Positions 53,601 to 61,391 of a stretch of 64,000 nt of DNA are shown one piece after another. Position 1 is the stretch's first letter, and every line of letters starts with the position of its first letter. Both the position numbers and the translations under genes were made by a program. The stretch comes from Paenibacillus silviterrae (GTDB lineage Bacteria; Bacillota; Bacilli; Paenibacillales; NBRC-103111), in the NCBI RefSeq assembly GCF_030167925.1, contig NZ_JASKUT010000002.1, forward strand, positions 1,302,001 to 1,366,000, given 5' to 3'. The notes under the pieces are model-generated. The model was given only the letters and a program-made list of their open reading frames with translations, ran no database searches and was not told where the DNA came from.

Positions 53601-54382
53601 ACATTCCCATAGCCTTGAGTGCCCGATTCGCCACCGGCTACATACGGATAGCCGCCCCAGTTATAAACGATATTATTGACAAAATCGATCTGCCCCTTCG
53701 TTTTCGGATTGCGATCGTTATTATGGGCATAAAGATTATGATGCATGGAGATGGTATTCATCTCGATCAAGCCGCCCATGGAGTGAGTCAGGAGACCTTC
53801 CGATATGATCGACCATTGCACCGTAATATTTTTGGATTTCGGATTTTCGTAATTCTTGCTCTTGATGGACAATACTTCATCCGTCCCCCACGAGAAAGAG
53901 GAATGGTCGATAATCACATTCTGGCAATCCTCAAAATACATCGTGTCGTCTTGGAAGCTTTGAACTCCCATGCGATAACGCAAATAACGAATGACAATGT
54001 CACTGCACTCGATAAAGCGGATGTTGTTGCCGCGGATCGTGACTCCGTCTCCCGGTGCCGTTTGTCCCGCAATCGTAATCTTGGATTTGTTCCTTACTAC
54101 CATTTGCGGAATGGTGATTTCACCGGAAATATCGAAAACGATCGTGCGAGGTGTCGTGCCTGCGGTCATCAGCGCATCGTGAAATGTACCTGGACCGGTA
54201 AGCTCATAGCTGGTAACATGATACACTTCGCCGCCGCGTCCTCCCGACGCTGCGTAGCCGAAGCCTTCGGCTCCCGGGAAGGCCGGCAGCGCGTCATAGG
54301 CTGCTCTGGCTGAGGGCATCGGCACTTGGAATAAGGTGACGGCTAATACAATAGACAACAGGAGCGCCATCCATTTTTTCAT
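50612..54382 (-). CDS. Secreted multidomain pectate lyase
   Basis: 1256 residues. Signal peptide ends SARA. The catalytic parallel beta-helix (about 30-400) shows FPGAEGFGYAASGGRGGEVY, ITIAGQTAPGDGVTIRGNN, VIRYLRYRMG and IIDHSSFSWGTDEVLSIK, the pattern of PL1-like pectate lyases acting on polygalacturonate with calcium. Then come a calcium-binding type-3-like segment (DTDRDGMPDAWE, DRNGDGYTNLEDY), four fibronectin III repeats, two Ig-like modules (DSAGNKE, DHAGNVTVKEF) and a C-terminal FIMAH-like helical module. AAGGAGG precedes ATG 54382; the frame upstream to 54496 is unused. Confidence 0.91.
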   Translation of the reverse strand: MKKWMALLLSIVLAVTLFQVPMPSARAAYDALPAFPGAEGFGYAASGGRGGEVYHVTSYELTGPGTFHDALMTAGTTPRTIVFDISGEITIPQMVVRNKSKITIAGQTAPGDGVTIRGNNIRFIECSDIVIRYLRYRMGVQSFQDDTMYFEDCQNVIIDHSSFSWGTDEVLSIKSKNYENPKSKNITVQWSIISEGLLTHSMGGLIEMNTISMHHNLYAHNNDRNPKTKGQIDFVNNIVYNWGGYPYVAGGESGTQGYGNVVGNYFIAGLNSADPQYAVVRGNENYRLYLANNRIDSNKNGVLDGADTGIGMMEAERPSLIVPERFEYPPVHTQEPEVAYGHILGYSGSSIARDAVDERVVDSVRKQTGVIIGHENDVGGFPQLAKGTAPADTDRDGMPDAWETANGLNPLDAEDRNADRNGDGYTNLEDYLNELAAPGFPAHYPLTPPAWSGTPFIPPTKPAPEPEEKPVRSMDGRSIRSVVIHDNSGSGAVNEANWSIQDNLQTGDYVAGDRLTGSKTYRFVTIPDELKGMEWIRSPVASRSATSPDLVSFYLAADADVYVAHDARISPRPEWLTSSYEDTGLTITDDQPVQFKLFKKRYAAGSHVVMGPNQNTSRMNYFVILKQVSPGTLPPVQSPTGLTVQLKNDPSVTLQWEAVNGSSSYLIYRSTSMDPYFKVIGSTDSGTTTFSDTAVQLGVTYNYKVAALNAGGESPHTALVEIFAYDASQPIPPAPQGLQVASTKSISVGLEWTPVTQAISYGIYKAASADGPYQKVAHTSESAYTDKRLSPSTTYYYKVAATSMGGESALSGSVGVTTNPPVSVPETPAGLTAGAVTTSSFTVSWNPVSHAETYHVYRKANGENGFARIGSTTSPQYTDQSVSADRSGYSYKVSAENEMGESGLSGELELAMPLPAIPSNLFVGLTGETFVGLIWTSHGGATQYNIYRSSAGEPAQYVGYAKVDTYYDRTVQPGVEYTYYIKGSNAAGESASSNTVTVKTLGKPKDVTPPVTTADAKSGWQNTAQVIRLTAVDAEGSETTSYYSVDEGPFTMGTEAVVSAEGVHTLRYYSIDSAGNKEAERSVTISIDLTGPTIQPTVTTAVYRTDALLIPFDITDSLSGVSQVEATLDGAAFSLPVSVEPYTLPIGEHAIVIRAADHAGNVTVKEFTLAVVMDRNQLDEALQLANARGKIKNPGVLNSLSVKVNQIQNEGNQAQLVNALKALENEVSAQAGKHIDADFAKQLLADLAYLKKEASQ

Positions 54383-54588
54383 ATCGAACCTCCTTGTGAT
54401 TGAATAGGTACTGACAGCAGCGCGGAATAATGGAACCTGATTCCCTCCCTTCAGGAAACGTACCGTCATCGTACCCGCAGGACCTGCAACATGCAATCAC
54501 CCAATCCTCTAATTCATGAACAAATACGTGATTCTCAGCAAAGATGTCATCTTAAGTGGGGTCCCCCGTATAAAAAGAGAATGGTTCA

Positions 54589-54617
54589 TTGACTGGAGCT
54601 TTGGTATACTTGATAAT
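54589..54617 (+). promoter_or_regulatory. Upstream promoter candidate of the TetR gene
   Basis: TTGACT and GATAAT separated by 17 bp. Confidence 0.45.
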
Positions 54618-54662
54618 GGATGCTCATCCTGATTATGGATTTAAAAACGAGAAAGCACTGAC

Positions 54663-54690
54663 TTGACAGTCGATCGTTTAGTACTATATA
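54663..54690 (+). promoter_or_regulatory. Proximal promoter of the TetR gene
   Basis: TTGACA at 54663-54668 and TATATA at 54685-54690, 16 bp apart. Initiation would fall at about 54697, three bases before the ATG. Confidence 0.55.
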
Positions 54691-54698
54691 GTACTAAA
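54677..54698. promoter_or_regulatory. Perfect 22-bp operator palindrome overlapping promoter and start
   Basis: Arms TTTAGTAC and GTACTAAA around TATATA, fully symmetric. It covers the -10 region and ends one base before ATG 54700. A matching site stands before the next gene (55325-55346). Confidence 0.75.
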
Positions 54699-54699
54699 T

Positions 54700-55299
54700 A
54701 TGAAAAAGAATCCAACGCGTCTATCCAACAAGGATACGGTGCTTCAAACGGCTGCGTCGCTCTTCTTGACTCGAGGGTACCAGTTGACAAGCATGGACGA
54801 CATCGTCGCCGTCAGCAACGTGTCAAAAACCAACATCTATTACCATTACAAAAACAAAGAAGAGCTGTTACTCGCCATCGTTGATCAACTGATCGACGGG
54901 TACGACCGGCAAATTTCGCTTGTGTTGTCACAAGATGAGCTGTCGATTCCGGACCGCCTGGACCGAATGCTTCGCCTGTTCGCGGACCGGCAGGAGCAGC
55001 AGGACATTCTCGGGGGCTGCCCCTTCCTCACGCTGTATACGCAAACGGCCCATACCTCCGAAGACGCTGCAGCGAAAATCAAAGCGTTCTTCGACCGGCA
55101 ATTGGCCGGGGTGGAACGGCTGCTTGAACTCGGGAAGCAGAGAGGAGAGCTCCCCTCGAATGTGCCTACGGCGGCGACGGCTGCACTCATCGTGACCTCC
55201 GTCGAAGGCGCGCTGTTCGTCGCGAAGGCCTGCGGACGTCCCCAGGTGCTGGAAGATCTGCGGCTGGGTCTAGCTTCCATGCTTATGCTTGAGCGTTAA
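54700..55299 (+). CDS. TetR-family regulator, probably self-repressing and possibly leaderless
   Basis: 199 residues. HTH about 29-48 (SMDDIVAVSNVSKTNIYYHY); the ligand domain contains ILGGCPFLTLYTQ, a TetR_C-type pattern. No ribosome binding site precedes ATG 54700 because that space is filled by the operator and -10 box. Either the message is leaderless or a GTG at 54739 after AAGGAT is used, which would trim the N-terminus to just before the HTH. The SDR-hydrolase gene 69 bp downstream carries the same operator motif. Confidence 0.9.
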   Translation: MKKNPTRLSNKDTVLQTAASLFLTRGYQLTSMDDIVAVSNVSKTNIYYHYKNKEELLLAIVDQLIDGYDRQISLVLSQDELSIPDRLDRMLRLFADRQEQQDILGGCPFLTLYTQTAHTSEDAAAKIKAFFDRQLAGVERLLELGKQRGELPSNVPTAATAALIVTSVEGALFVAKACGRPQVLEDLRLGLASMLMLER

Positions 55300-55324
55300 T
55301 CGCTTAGGCGTTTTTTTTAGAGTA

Positions 55325-55346
55325 ATTAGTACCATGTAGTACTAAT
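55325..55346. promoter_or_regulatory. Second operator of the TetR regulator
   Basis: ATTAGTAC and GTACTAAT arms with a 6-bp spacer, sharing TTAGTAC-N6-GTACTAA with the site at 54677. It lies 22 bp before the start at 55369. Confidence 0.7.
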
Positions 55347-55368
55347 CATTAAAATCAAGGAGGAGTTT

Positions 55369-57219
55369 ATGTTGAAAATTTTCCTAACCGGCGCGACCGG
55401 CTTCATCGGGAAGGCTTTACTGGCGGAGGTAACGGCCCAGGGGCACGAGGTGTACGCGTTGGTGCGCGACTTGGCGCGCTTCCGTCGGGCGGTCGAGCAG
55501 CTGCCGCCAGGTGTTGCCCAGACGGTTCTATCGGTCACCGGAGACTTATCGCATGCGAAACTAGGCTTGAACGAGGCCGATTACGAGCGAATCGCGGATG
55601 TCGATGTGATCATCCACGCCGGCGGTCCCATGGACATTCAGCTGAGCTCGGCAGAAGCGGAACGCGCGTTTCTCCGGCCCGCGAAGGAGCTTGCGGAGTT
55701 GGCCGTGGAAATTCATCAAAAGCGAGGGCTGAAGCAATTCATCCATCTCGTCGGGTTCATGAGTCCGTACGATGAAACGAATGCGCTGACGAACCAAGAC
55801 ACTGCGCTCCGGCATGCCCCGCCGTACGAACGTTCAAAGTTTCAAGCGGACGCTTACCTTCGGCAAGCGCTTCATAAGCACGCAATCCCGTTATCCACAG
55901 TTAACCCGAGCGTTGTAATCGGCGACTCCGTGACCGGGAAGACCGAACAGCTCGGGGGACTAGGCATTTTGGTGGACGCCGTACGAAGAAACCTGATGCC
56001 CCTCGCCCCCGGGGGAGACAAATACTGGCTGCCTATGGTACACCTGGACCATGTCGCTTCGTTCGTCGCAAACCTCGTTCGCACGGAAGGTGTCGCCAGC
56101 GATACATATTACTTGCTTGATCCCCGGAGCAGCAGTCCTACCATGAGCTCGCTGATCGGCACGATCGCGACGGAGCTGCGGATGATGCGGCCGATCGGAA
56201 GCGTTCCTCCGACGCTGCTGAAGGCCGCTTTGGGCGCAGGCATCGGGGACCTGCTCGGCGTCCCCTCGGAGTCCATGAACTTTATCGTGAATCGGGACTT
56301 TCCGGTTCACTCGAAGCGGCTCATTGAGGAGAAACAGGGCCAGGGCGGTACCTCCTTGGTCAAGGGCACCCTCCCTTTCGTCATCTCCGATCTTGATTAT
56401 CGGTTATCCCACCCGGAAACCGCAGCCCCGGAGGGGTTTATGCAAAAGCGAAGCTCCAAGGTCGTCACGTTGGAACGGGAGGGCGAAGGGCCACCGATTG
56501 TGCTGCTGCACGGTACGTTCAGCAGCGCGGACCGGCTCGTCCCCGTCGCCGAACGGCTGAGGGGCCGTCGAACGATCCTCGTAGACCTGCCGGGATTCGG
56601 AAGAACTCCGGTCTCGCACGGCTCTTCCTTGATCGAGGACTGCGTTGACGCCGTAAGCGAACTCGTTCTTGAGCTGCAGGAGCCGGTCATCTTGGCCGGT
56701 CACTCGTTCGGCGGGCTGATTGCCGCAAAGGTCATGGAGCGAATCGAGCCTCGTATTCGGAAGCTGGCGCTGCTGCAGCCCGTCCTGCAGCCCATTTCGG
56801 CCAAATATCGGTATGCGGCAATCACCGAGACGTTCTTGAAGCGTCTGAAGCCTGCCGCCTTCCAGAGCGAGCAGCGAAAAGGTGGGGATTTCCCCAAGGG
56901 GGGCGAGACGATGGAAAGGTATGTCGCAGCAACGATCCGCGATCTTCGATCGCCACGCATACGTCATACGAACGCTTGGGCGATGTCGGTACTCACGCAT
57001 GACCGTTCCTTCGAGCTGCGGCCGGAAACCTGGAATTCGAACAAGGTTAGGATTCTGCTAGGCGAACGGGAGAACGCTTTTCGTCTGCCGGCACCGTTCC
57101 AACGCTTCGACGCCGACACCCTCCCTTACGGCCATCAATTTCCGATCGAAGCTCCGCATCTTGCAGCGGCTTGGCTTCGGAGCGTGATCCTGTCGGGGGA
57201 TGAAATGTCTACGCAATGA
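55369..57219 (+). CDS. Fusion of extended SDR (thioester-reductase-like) and alpha/beta-hydrolase
   Basis: 616 residues. Residues 1-350 form an extended short-chain dehydrogenase: NAD(P) motif TGATGFIG (7-14), active-site Tyr153-x3-Lys157 in PPYERSKFQAD. Residues about 370-610 form an alpha/beta-hydrolase: LLHGTFSS oxyanion region, Ser446 in AGHSFGG, His589 in PYGHQFP. Neither half lacks its main catalytic residues. Reduction and hydrolysis of one acyl or ester compound in sequence is a reasonable inference. AAGGAGGAG precedes ATG 55369. Under a TetR-type operator. Confidence 0.88.
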   Translation: MLKIFLTGATGFIGKALLAEVTAQGHEVYALVRDLARFRRAVEQLPPGVAQTVLSVTGDLSHAKLGLNEADYERIADVDVIIHAGGPMDIQLSSAEAERAFLRPAKELAELAVEIHQKRGLKQFIHLVGFMSPYDETNALTNQDTALRHAPPYERSKFQADAYLRQALHKHAIPLSTVNPSVVIGDSVTGKTEQLGGLGILVDAVRRNLMPLAPGGDKYWLPMVHLDHVASFVANLVRTEGVASDTYYLLDPRSSSPTMSSLIGTIATELRMMRPIGSVPPTLLKAALGAGIGDLLGVPSESMNFIVNRDFPVHSKRLIEEKQGQGGTSLVKGTLPFVISDLDYRLSHPETAAPEGFMQKRSSKVVTLEREGEGPPIVLLHGTFSSADRLVPVAERLRGRRTILVDLPGFGRTPVSHGSSLIEDCVDAVSELVLELQEPVILAGHSFGGLIAAKVMERIEPRIRKLALLQPVLQPISAKYRYAAITETFLKRLKPAAFQSEQRKGGDFPKGGETMERYVAATIRDLRSPRIRHTNAWAMSVLTHDRSFELRPETWNSNKVRILLGERENAFRLPAPFQRFDADTLPYGHQFPIEAPHLAAAWLRSVILSGDEMSTQ

Positions 57220-57352
57220 ATCGGCCCCGAATATGCCGGGCTCATTCTCCTTTCTTGGCAAGAGATAGGCTAACGGCGACGGGCCCGCCGGACAGCATTC
57301 GACGATGTAGCCGTCCAGCAGGTCCCAGAAGGGTCAAGTCTATGACTTCATG

Positions 57353-57398
57353 AGACGAAAAAGAGCCGCCCGTCGGTTGTGCTTCCTTGGCGGCTCTT
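57353..57398 (-). terminator. Terminator of the sugar ABC operon
   Basis: AAGAGCCGCC (57361-57370) pairs with GGCGGCTCTT (57389-57398); on the minus strand T5 follows. It lies 18 bp past the stop at 57416. Confidence 0.8.
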
Positions 57399-57415
57399 AC
57401 CCTATGCTTCTATTA

Positions 57416-58249
57416 TTATTTCAGCCCCGTCATGGCTACACCCTCGATAAAGCGCTTCTGCGCGAAGAAAAACACGAGCATGAGCGGTAGTGTTGCCAAT
57501 ACCGATGCAGCCATCAAAAGATTCCACTCGGTGCCCGCCGCATCCGTAAACAGCTTCAGCCCGACAGGCAGTGTAAACAGCTTATCCGTACTGATAAAGA
57601 TGAGCGGATCGAAGTAGTTGTCCCAGCTGTGCAGGAAGGTGAAGATGGCCAGCGTCGACAAGGACGGGCCCGCAAGCGGCAGCATAATCCGCCAGAACGT
57701 CTTCCAAGGCGTACAGCCGTCGATCTTGGCCGCCTCATCCAGCTCGCCGGGAACCGTGATGAAAAACTGCCTGAGCAGAAACACCCCGAACAGCCCCTCG
57801 CGCCCCAGCATCGGCGGGAATACTAACGGGAAATGCGTGTCAGCGAGACCCAGCTTCGTCATCCAAACAAACATCGGAATGGCGGTAACCTCGGTCGGAA
57901 TCATCATCCCGCTAAGCAGAATGAGGAAAATTACATTTCGCAGCTTGAACGAAATCTTGGCGAAGGCGTAGCCGGCCAGTGCGGAGATGAGGCAGGTACC
58001 TATCGTTACCACAGCCGCAATATACAAGCTGTTCCAAAAATACAACAGAAAATTAGGCTGCTTGATGAACACATTCGCAAAGTTGCTCCAGACGAACGGA
58101 TCCGGAATCCACTGCGGCGGAAACATGAAAATTTTGGTCGGATCCTTCAATGCGGTGGTGATCATCCACAGGAAAGGAAACAAAACCACGATGGAGATGA
58201 CGGTCAAGAGGGCGTAAATCGGACCGTTTTGCGCCAGCTTACTGCTCAT
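57416..58249 (-). CDS. Carbohydrate ABC transporter permease (MalG type)
   Basis: 277 residues, six membrane helices. The EAA loop EAAKIDGCTPWKTFWRIMLP contacts the ATPase, and the protein ends GVAMTGLK as is usual for this class. It overlaps the partner permease by 11 nt. No ATPase gene is in the operon; a shared MsmX-type ATPase is likely, as is common in Bacillota. Confidence 0.94.
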   Translation of the reverse strand: MSSKLAQNGPIYALLTVISIVVLFPFLWMITTALKDPTKIFMFPPQWIPDPFVWSNFANVFIKQPNFLLYFWNSLYIAAVVTIGTCLISALAGYAFAKISFKLRNVIFLILLSGMMIPTEVTAIPMFVWMTKLGLADTHFPLVFPPMLGREGLFGVFLLRQFFITVPGELDEAAKIDGCTPWKTFWRIMLPLAGPSLSTLAIFTFLHSWDNYFDPLIFISTDKLFTLPVGLKLFTDAAGTEWNLLMAASVLATLPLMLVFFFAQKRFIEGVAMTGLK

Positions 58250-59186
58250 GATACACCCACCTTTTACGCAAATTCCACTGAACGAGCGTCAGCACCAGCA
58301 CCAGGAAGAACAAGATGAACGCGACGGAGGAAGCATAGCCGAATTCGAAATTTTTGAAGGCCGTCTTGTAAATATAATAGACCAGCACGTGCGTGCTAGT
58401 ACCCGGACCGCCGTCCGTCATCACCTGGATTTGGGAGAACACCTTTAAGGACCCGATTAAGGTCAGCACCAGCGCCAGAAATACCGACGGGGAAATCATA
58501 GGCAGTGTAATGGACCAAAAGGTACGGGGCTTGGAGGCGCCGTCCAGCTTAGCCGCCTCGTAATACATCGCAGGAACATCCTGCAGGGCCGCAAGGAAAA
58601 TGACCATGTTCAATCCGACATTCTTTAATACGCTAATGACAATAACTACCGGCATAGCCAGCTCGAAGCTATAAAGCCATGCGGGGCCGGTAATGCCGAA
58701 CAGCTGAAGAATTTGGTTGATTAATCCGGAATCCGTAGCGAAAATATATTTCCATACAATCGCCCAGACGACAATCGATGTGATGACCGGGGTAAAGATG
58801 GCCGTACGAAACAAGCCGATTCCCGGGAGCTTCCGGTTAAGAAGCACAGCGAGCCCCAGCGCCAGCAGCAGATTGAGCGGAATCAAACCTGCCGAGAAGT
58901 AAAGGGTGTTGCCGACGGACGTCCAGAATAGCGGATCCTCCGTAAATGCGCGTGTATAATTATTCAATCCGATAAACTGGGAGGCGCCCAATAGCGACTC
59001 ATTCGTAAAGCTCATCACAAACGCCCAAACGATGGGCACCAGCATGAAAACCGCGTATCCCAGCACAATGGGGGATATGAATAGATACCCGTACCACTGA
59101 TCTCTTGCATGCAGCTTGCTTTTCTTTTTCCCTGCAACGTTGTACGGACGGTTCGCCATCGCTGCGTTATTTTGTAAGGTACTCAT
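58239..59186 (-). CDS. Carbohydrate ABC transporter permease (MalF type)
   Basis: 315 residues, six membrane helices after an N-terminal cytoplasmic tail (KKKSKLHARDQW). EAA loop YYEAAKLDGASKPRTFWSIT. AGGAG precedes ATG 59186. It follows the binding protein gene, from which it is separated by 64 bp holding a stem-loop. Confidence 0.94.
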   Translation of the reverse strand: MSTLQNNAAMANRPYNVAGKKKSKLHARDQWYGYLFISPIVLGYAVFMLVPIVWAFVMSFTNESLLGASQFIGLNNYTRAFTEDPLFWTSVGNTLYFSAGLIPLNLLLALGLAVLLNRKLPGIGLFRTAIFTPVITSIVVWAIVWKYIFATDSGLINQILQLFGITGPAWLYSFELAMPVVIVISVLKNVGLNMVIFLAALQDVPAMYYEAAKLDGASKPRTFWSITLPMISPSVFLALVLTLIGSLKVFSQIQVMTDGGPGTSTHVLVYYIYKTAFKNFEFGYASSVAFILFFLVLVLTLVQWNLRKRWVYHEQ

Positions 59187-59220
59187 GCAGCGTCACTCCT
59201 TCCTGCTCCCAAGGCTTAAA

Positions 59221-59236
59221 CGCCCCATAAGGGGCG
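59221..59236 (-). promoter_or_regulatory. Intercistronic stem-loop between binding protein and permease genes
   Basis: CGCCCC-ATAA-GGGGCG, a 6-bp GC stem. Such loops after binding protein genes usually stabilise the upstream message so that more binding protein than permease is made. Confidence 0.55.
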
Positions 59237-59250
59237 GCTTGCCTCTTTCT

Positions 59251-60558
59251 CTATTTCAATAAAGGTCCGACCTCTTTTTCCGCTTTCGTCAATACATCCT
59301 TAACAGTAGAATTCTGGGCGTACAGATAATCCATGATTGTCTGCATCTTCGTATCGATCTGCTGCCAATTTTTGTGCGACGGCAAGGAGTTGGCTTTCGG
59401 CATCTGATCCACAACAGACAGCTTGACGCTTTCCGCAGATGGTCCCTGCTTCAGGAAATCCTCGGACTCCAGAATCGATTTGCGGCTAGGCACGAAGTAT
59501 TGGGAGGTCAGCTTCATATTGTCCGGGTTCGTCATGAACTTCAGCAGCTCCAGCGCTTCCGCGTAATTCGGCGAATCCTTCAAGATCGTATAGGAGGCAT
59601 AACCGATGGTTGTTCCCGGACCGTTCGGGCCGGCCGGCAGCGGAGCAATGTCCCACTCAAAGTCCTTTACCGCCTTGGCCTTGCCCATGTAGCTGAACAG
59701 CTCCTTCTGCATGGCGATTTTGCCCGTGTCGAAGGTCGTCTGATCTCCCGGCTTCGGATGCACCTTATCCTTAAAGATCATATCCGAGTAGCTCTGCAGC
59801 GCCTGCTCGCCTTCCTTCGAATTCAAGGTGAAGGCCGTTCCGTCGGCATTAAACAAGGAGGCTCCGTACGCGTTGAAATGGGATTGCATCGCATCCGGCC
59901 AATTTTGCCAGCCGTTTCGTACGAAATTCACGCCGTAAATACCTTTGGCAGGGTTCGCCAGCTCCTTGGCGGCCTTCATCATTTCATCGTAGGTCCACTT
60001 ACCCTGCTTATATAATTCCGTCGGCGTAGGCAGGTTTTTCTCCTTAAACAGCGTTTTATTGTAATAAATCATCATCGGCGGCGTAGAGAACGGGATGCCG
60101 TACACCTTGCTGTCCTTCGTGACCAGGTTCAGCGTAGAAGGGATGACGTCATCGAATTTATAGTCCGCATCCTTCTTGAGCGGCTCCAGATCCGCCAGCT
60201 GACCGGCAGACAGGAACTGAGGAATCATGCGCTCCGCCATCCATGCGATATCCGGAGCGGATTTGGATGCGCTCATGATCGAAAGCTTCTGCTGATAATC
60301 TGCGAACGGGATCGTTACGATTTCGACGGATACGTTCGGATGCTTTTCCTTATATTTGGCGATGATATCCTCGTACATCTTCTTGTGCGTGTCGTTGCCC
60401 CAGAAGCTGAATTTCAGGTTTACGTTCTTGGCGGGCTTCGCCGGATCGGCTCCTGATGTGCCCGGCTGCAAGGATTGCGACGGCTGAGCGCCTCCGCATG
60501 CAGTCACTGCTAGAGCCACAGGCACTATGGTTAGTGCGGCTTTCCACATTTTGTTCAT
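59251..60558 (-). CDS. Sugar ABC transporter substrate-binding lipoprotein
   Basis: 435 residues, lipobox AVTAC with Cys21 lipidated. Family 1 solute-binding motifs include DIAWMAERMIPQFLSAGQL, VYGIPFSTPPMMIYYNK and WTYDEMMKAAKEL. GGGGAG precedes ATG 60558. First gene of the transporter operon, with its own promoter and cre site and an upstream YesN/YesM pair. Substrate not defined; the surrounding genes suggest a plant-wall oligosaccharide. Confidence 0.94.
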   Translation of the reverse strand: MNKMWKAALTIVPVALAVTACGGAQPSQSLQPGTSGADPAKPAKNVNLKFSFWGNDTHKKMYEDIIAKYKEKHPNVSVEIVTIPFADYQQKLSIMSASKSAPDIAWMAERMIPQFLSAGQLADLEPLKKDADYKFDDVIPSTLNLVTKDSKVYGIPFSTPPMMIYYNKTLFKEKNLPTPTELYKQGKWTYDEMMKAAKELANPAKGIYGVNFVRNGWQNWPDAMQSHFNAYGASLFNADGTAFTLNSKEGEQALQSYSDMIFKDKVHPKPGDQTTFDTGKIAMQKELFSYMGKAKAVKDFEWDIAPLPAGPNGPGTTIGYASYTILKDSPNYAEALELLKFMTNPDNMKLTSQYFVPSRKSILESEDFLKQGPSAESVKLSVVDQMPKANSLPSHKNWQQIDTKMQTIMDYLYAQNSTVKDVLTKAEKEVGPLLK

Positions 60559-60580
60559 GTCATAACTCCCCTTTACGATA

Positions 60581-60594
60581 TATAAGCGCTTACA
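60581..60594 (-). promoter_or_regulatory. cre-like site at the ABC operon start point
   Basis: On the minus strand TGTAAGCGCTTATA, palindromic core TAAGCGCTTA, one mismatch to the cre consensus. It lies just downstream of the -10 box at 60600-60605, a position typical of CcpA repression. Confidence 0.7.
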
Positions 60595-60599
60595 AGCAC

Positions 60600-60628
60600 A
60601 TTATATAGAAATCGCTTCCCGCTCATAA
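60600..60628 (-). promoter_or_regulatory. Promoter of the sugar ABC operon
   Basis: Minus-strand -10 TATAAT at 60600-60605 and a weak -35 TTATGA at 60623-60628, spacing 17 bp. The weak -35 suggests activation by the YesN-type regulator encoded next door. Confidence 0.6.
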
Positions 60629-60650
60629 TGACACTGCGTTCAGAAAAGGT

Positions 60651-61391
60651 TTAAATTGTATTGTTGTTTTCTCTGTATTCTGAGGGAGTGCAGCCGATGT
60701 TCTGCTTAAACAGGTGCATAAAATATTTGACGTTCGGGTAGCCGGAAAGCTTGGCGATGTCCTGTATCTTCATTTGAGTGTCTTTCAGCAGCTGCTTGGC
60801 TCTCTCCATCCGGACCTGGGTCACGTAGTCGGATAAGTTCTGCCCTGTCTCCGACTTGAACAGCACGGACAAATACCGGTGGTTCAAATGCACCTGATCG
60901 GCTAAGTCCTGCAGCGAGATATCCTGCTCCAAGCGGTTTCCTATCAATTCCTTCACTCTGCGGATAACCTGGCGTTCCTCCGCTTCCTTCGGCGGGCCGT
61001 TGTCCGGCTTTCCCTTCAAGGTCCGCTTCTTGAGCCGCTCCACCACCTGGGCAAGCTCTGCCGTCTCTACAGGCTTCAGGAGATAGTCTACGGCTTCATA
61101 CCGGATCGCTTCCCGGGCATACACGAAGTCGTTATATCCGCTTATGATCACCACAGGAAGGGCAGGACTCTGCTCCTTCAAGCGCTTGATCAGGTCAATT
61201 CCATTCATTTCCTTCATGCGAATGTCGGTAAACACGGCGTCTGTCGTATGCGATTTCAGCCATTCCAAGGCTTCCCGGCCGTTGGAGGCTTCCCCTGCGA
61301 CATGAACGCCTCCAATTACGTCCTCCAGCACCTTGCGAAACCCGCTCCGAATCGTAGACTCATCCTCAACCAACAATATATTCAGCTTCAT
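60651..61391 (-). CDS. YesN-type response regulator
   Basis: 246 residues: receiver with LLVEDES and phospho-acceptor Asp56 in AVFTDIRMKEMNG, then AraC-type HTH pair (SLQDLADQVHLNHRYLSVL; IQDIAKLSGYPNVKYFMHLF). It is shorter than the regulator at 8092 because it lacks most of the linker. Its ATG overlaps the end of the kinase gene by 4 nt. Likely activates the sugar operon starting 93 bp downstream. Confidence 0.93.
   Translation of the reverse strand: MKLNILLVEDESTIRSGFRKVLEDVIGGVHVAGEASNGREALEWLKSHTTDAVFTDIRMKEMNGIDLIKRLKEQSPALPVVIISGYNDFVYAREAIRYEAVDYLLKPVETAELAQVVERLKKRTLKGKPDNGPPKEAEERQVIRRVKELIGNRLEQDISLQDLADQVHLNHRYLSVLFKSETGQNLSDYVTQVRMERAKQLLKDTQMKIQDIAKLSGYPNVKYFMHLFKQNIGCTPSEYRENNNTI

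Larger units (their letters stand above)
54383..54699. other. Divergent intergenic region, pectate lyase / TetR
   Basis: No gene. It holds two plus-strand promoter candidates (54589-54617 and 54663-54690) and the palindrome next to the TetR start. I found no convincing minus-strand promoter for the lyase. Confidence 0.5.

Noticed and set aside
53357..54313. 318-codon plus-strand frame opposite the pectate lyase
   Set aside because: Antisense shadow of a clear beta-helix enzyme with signal peptide and ribosome site.
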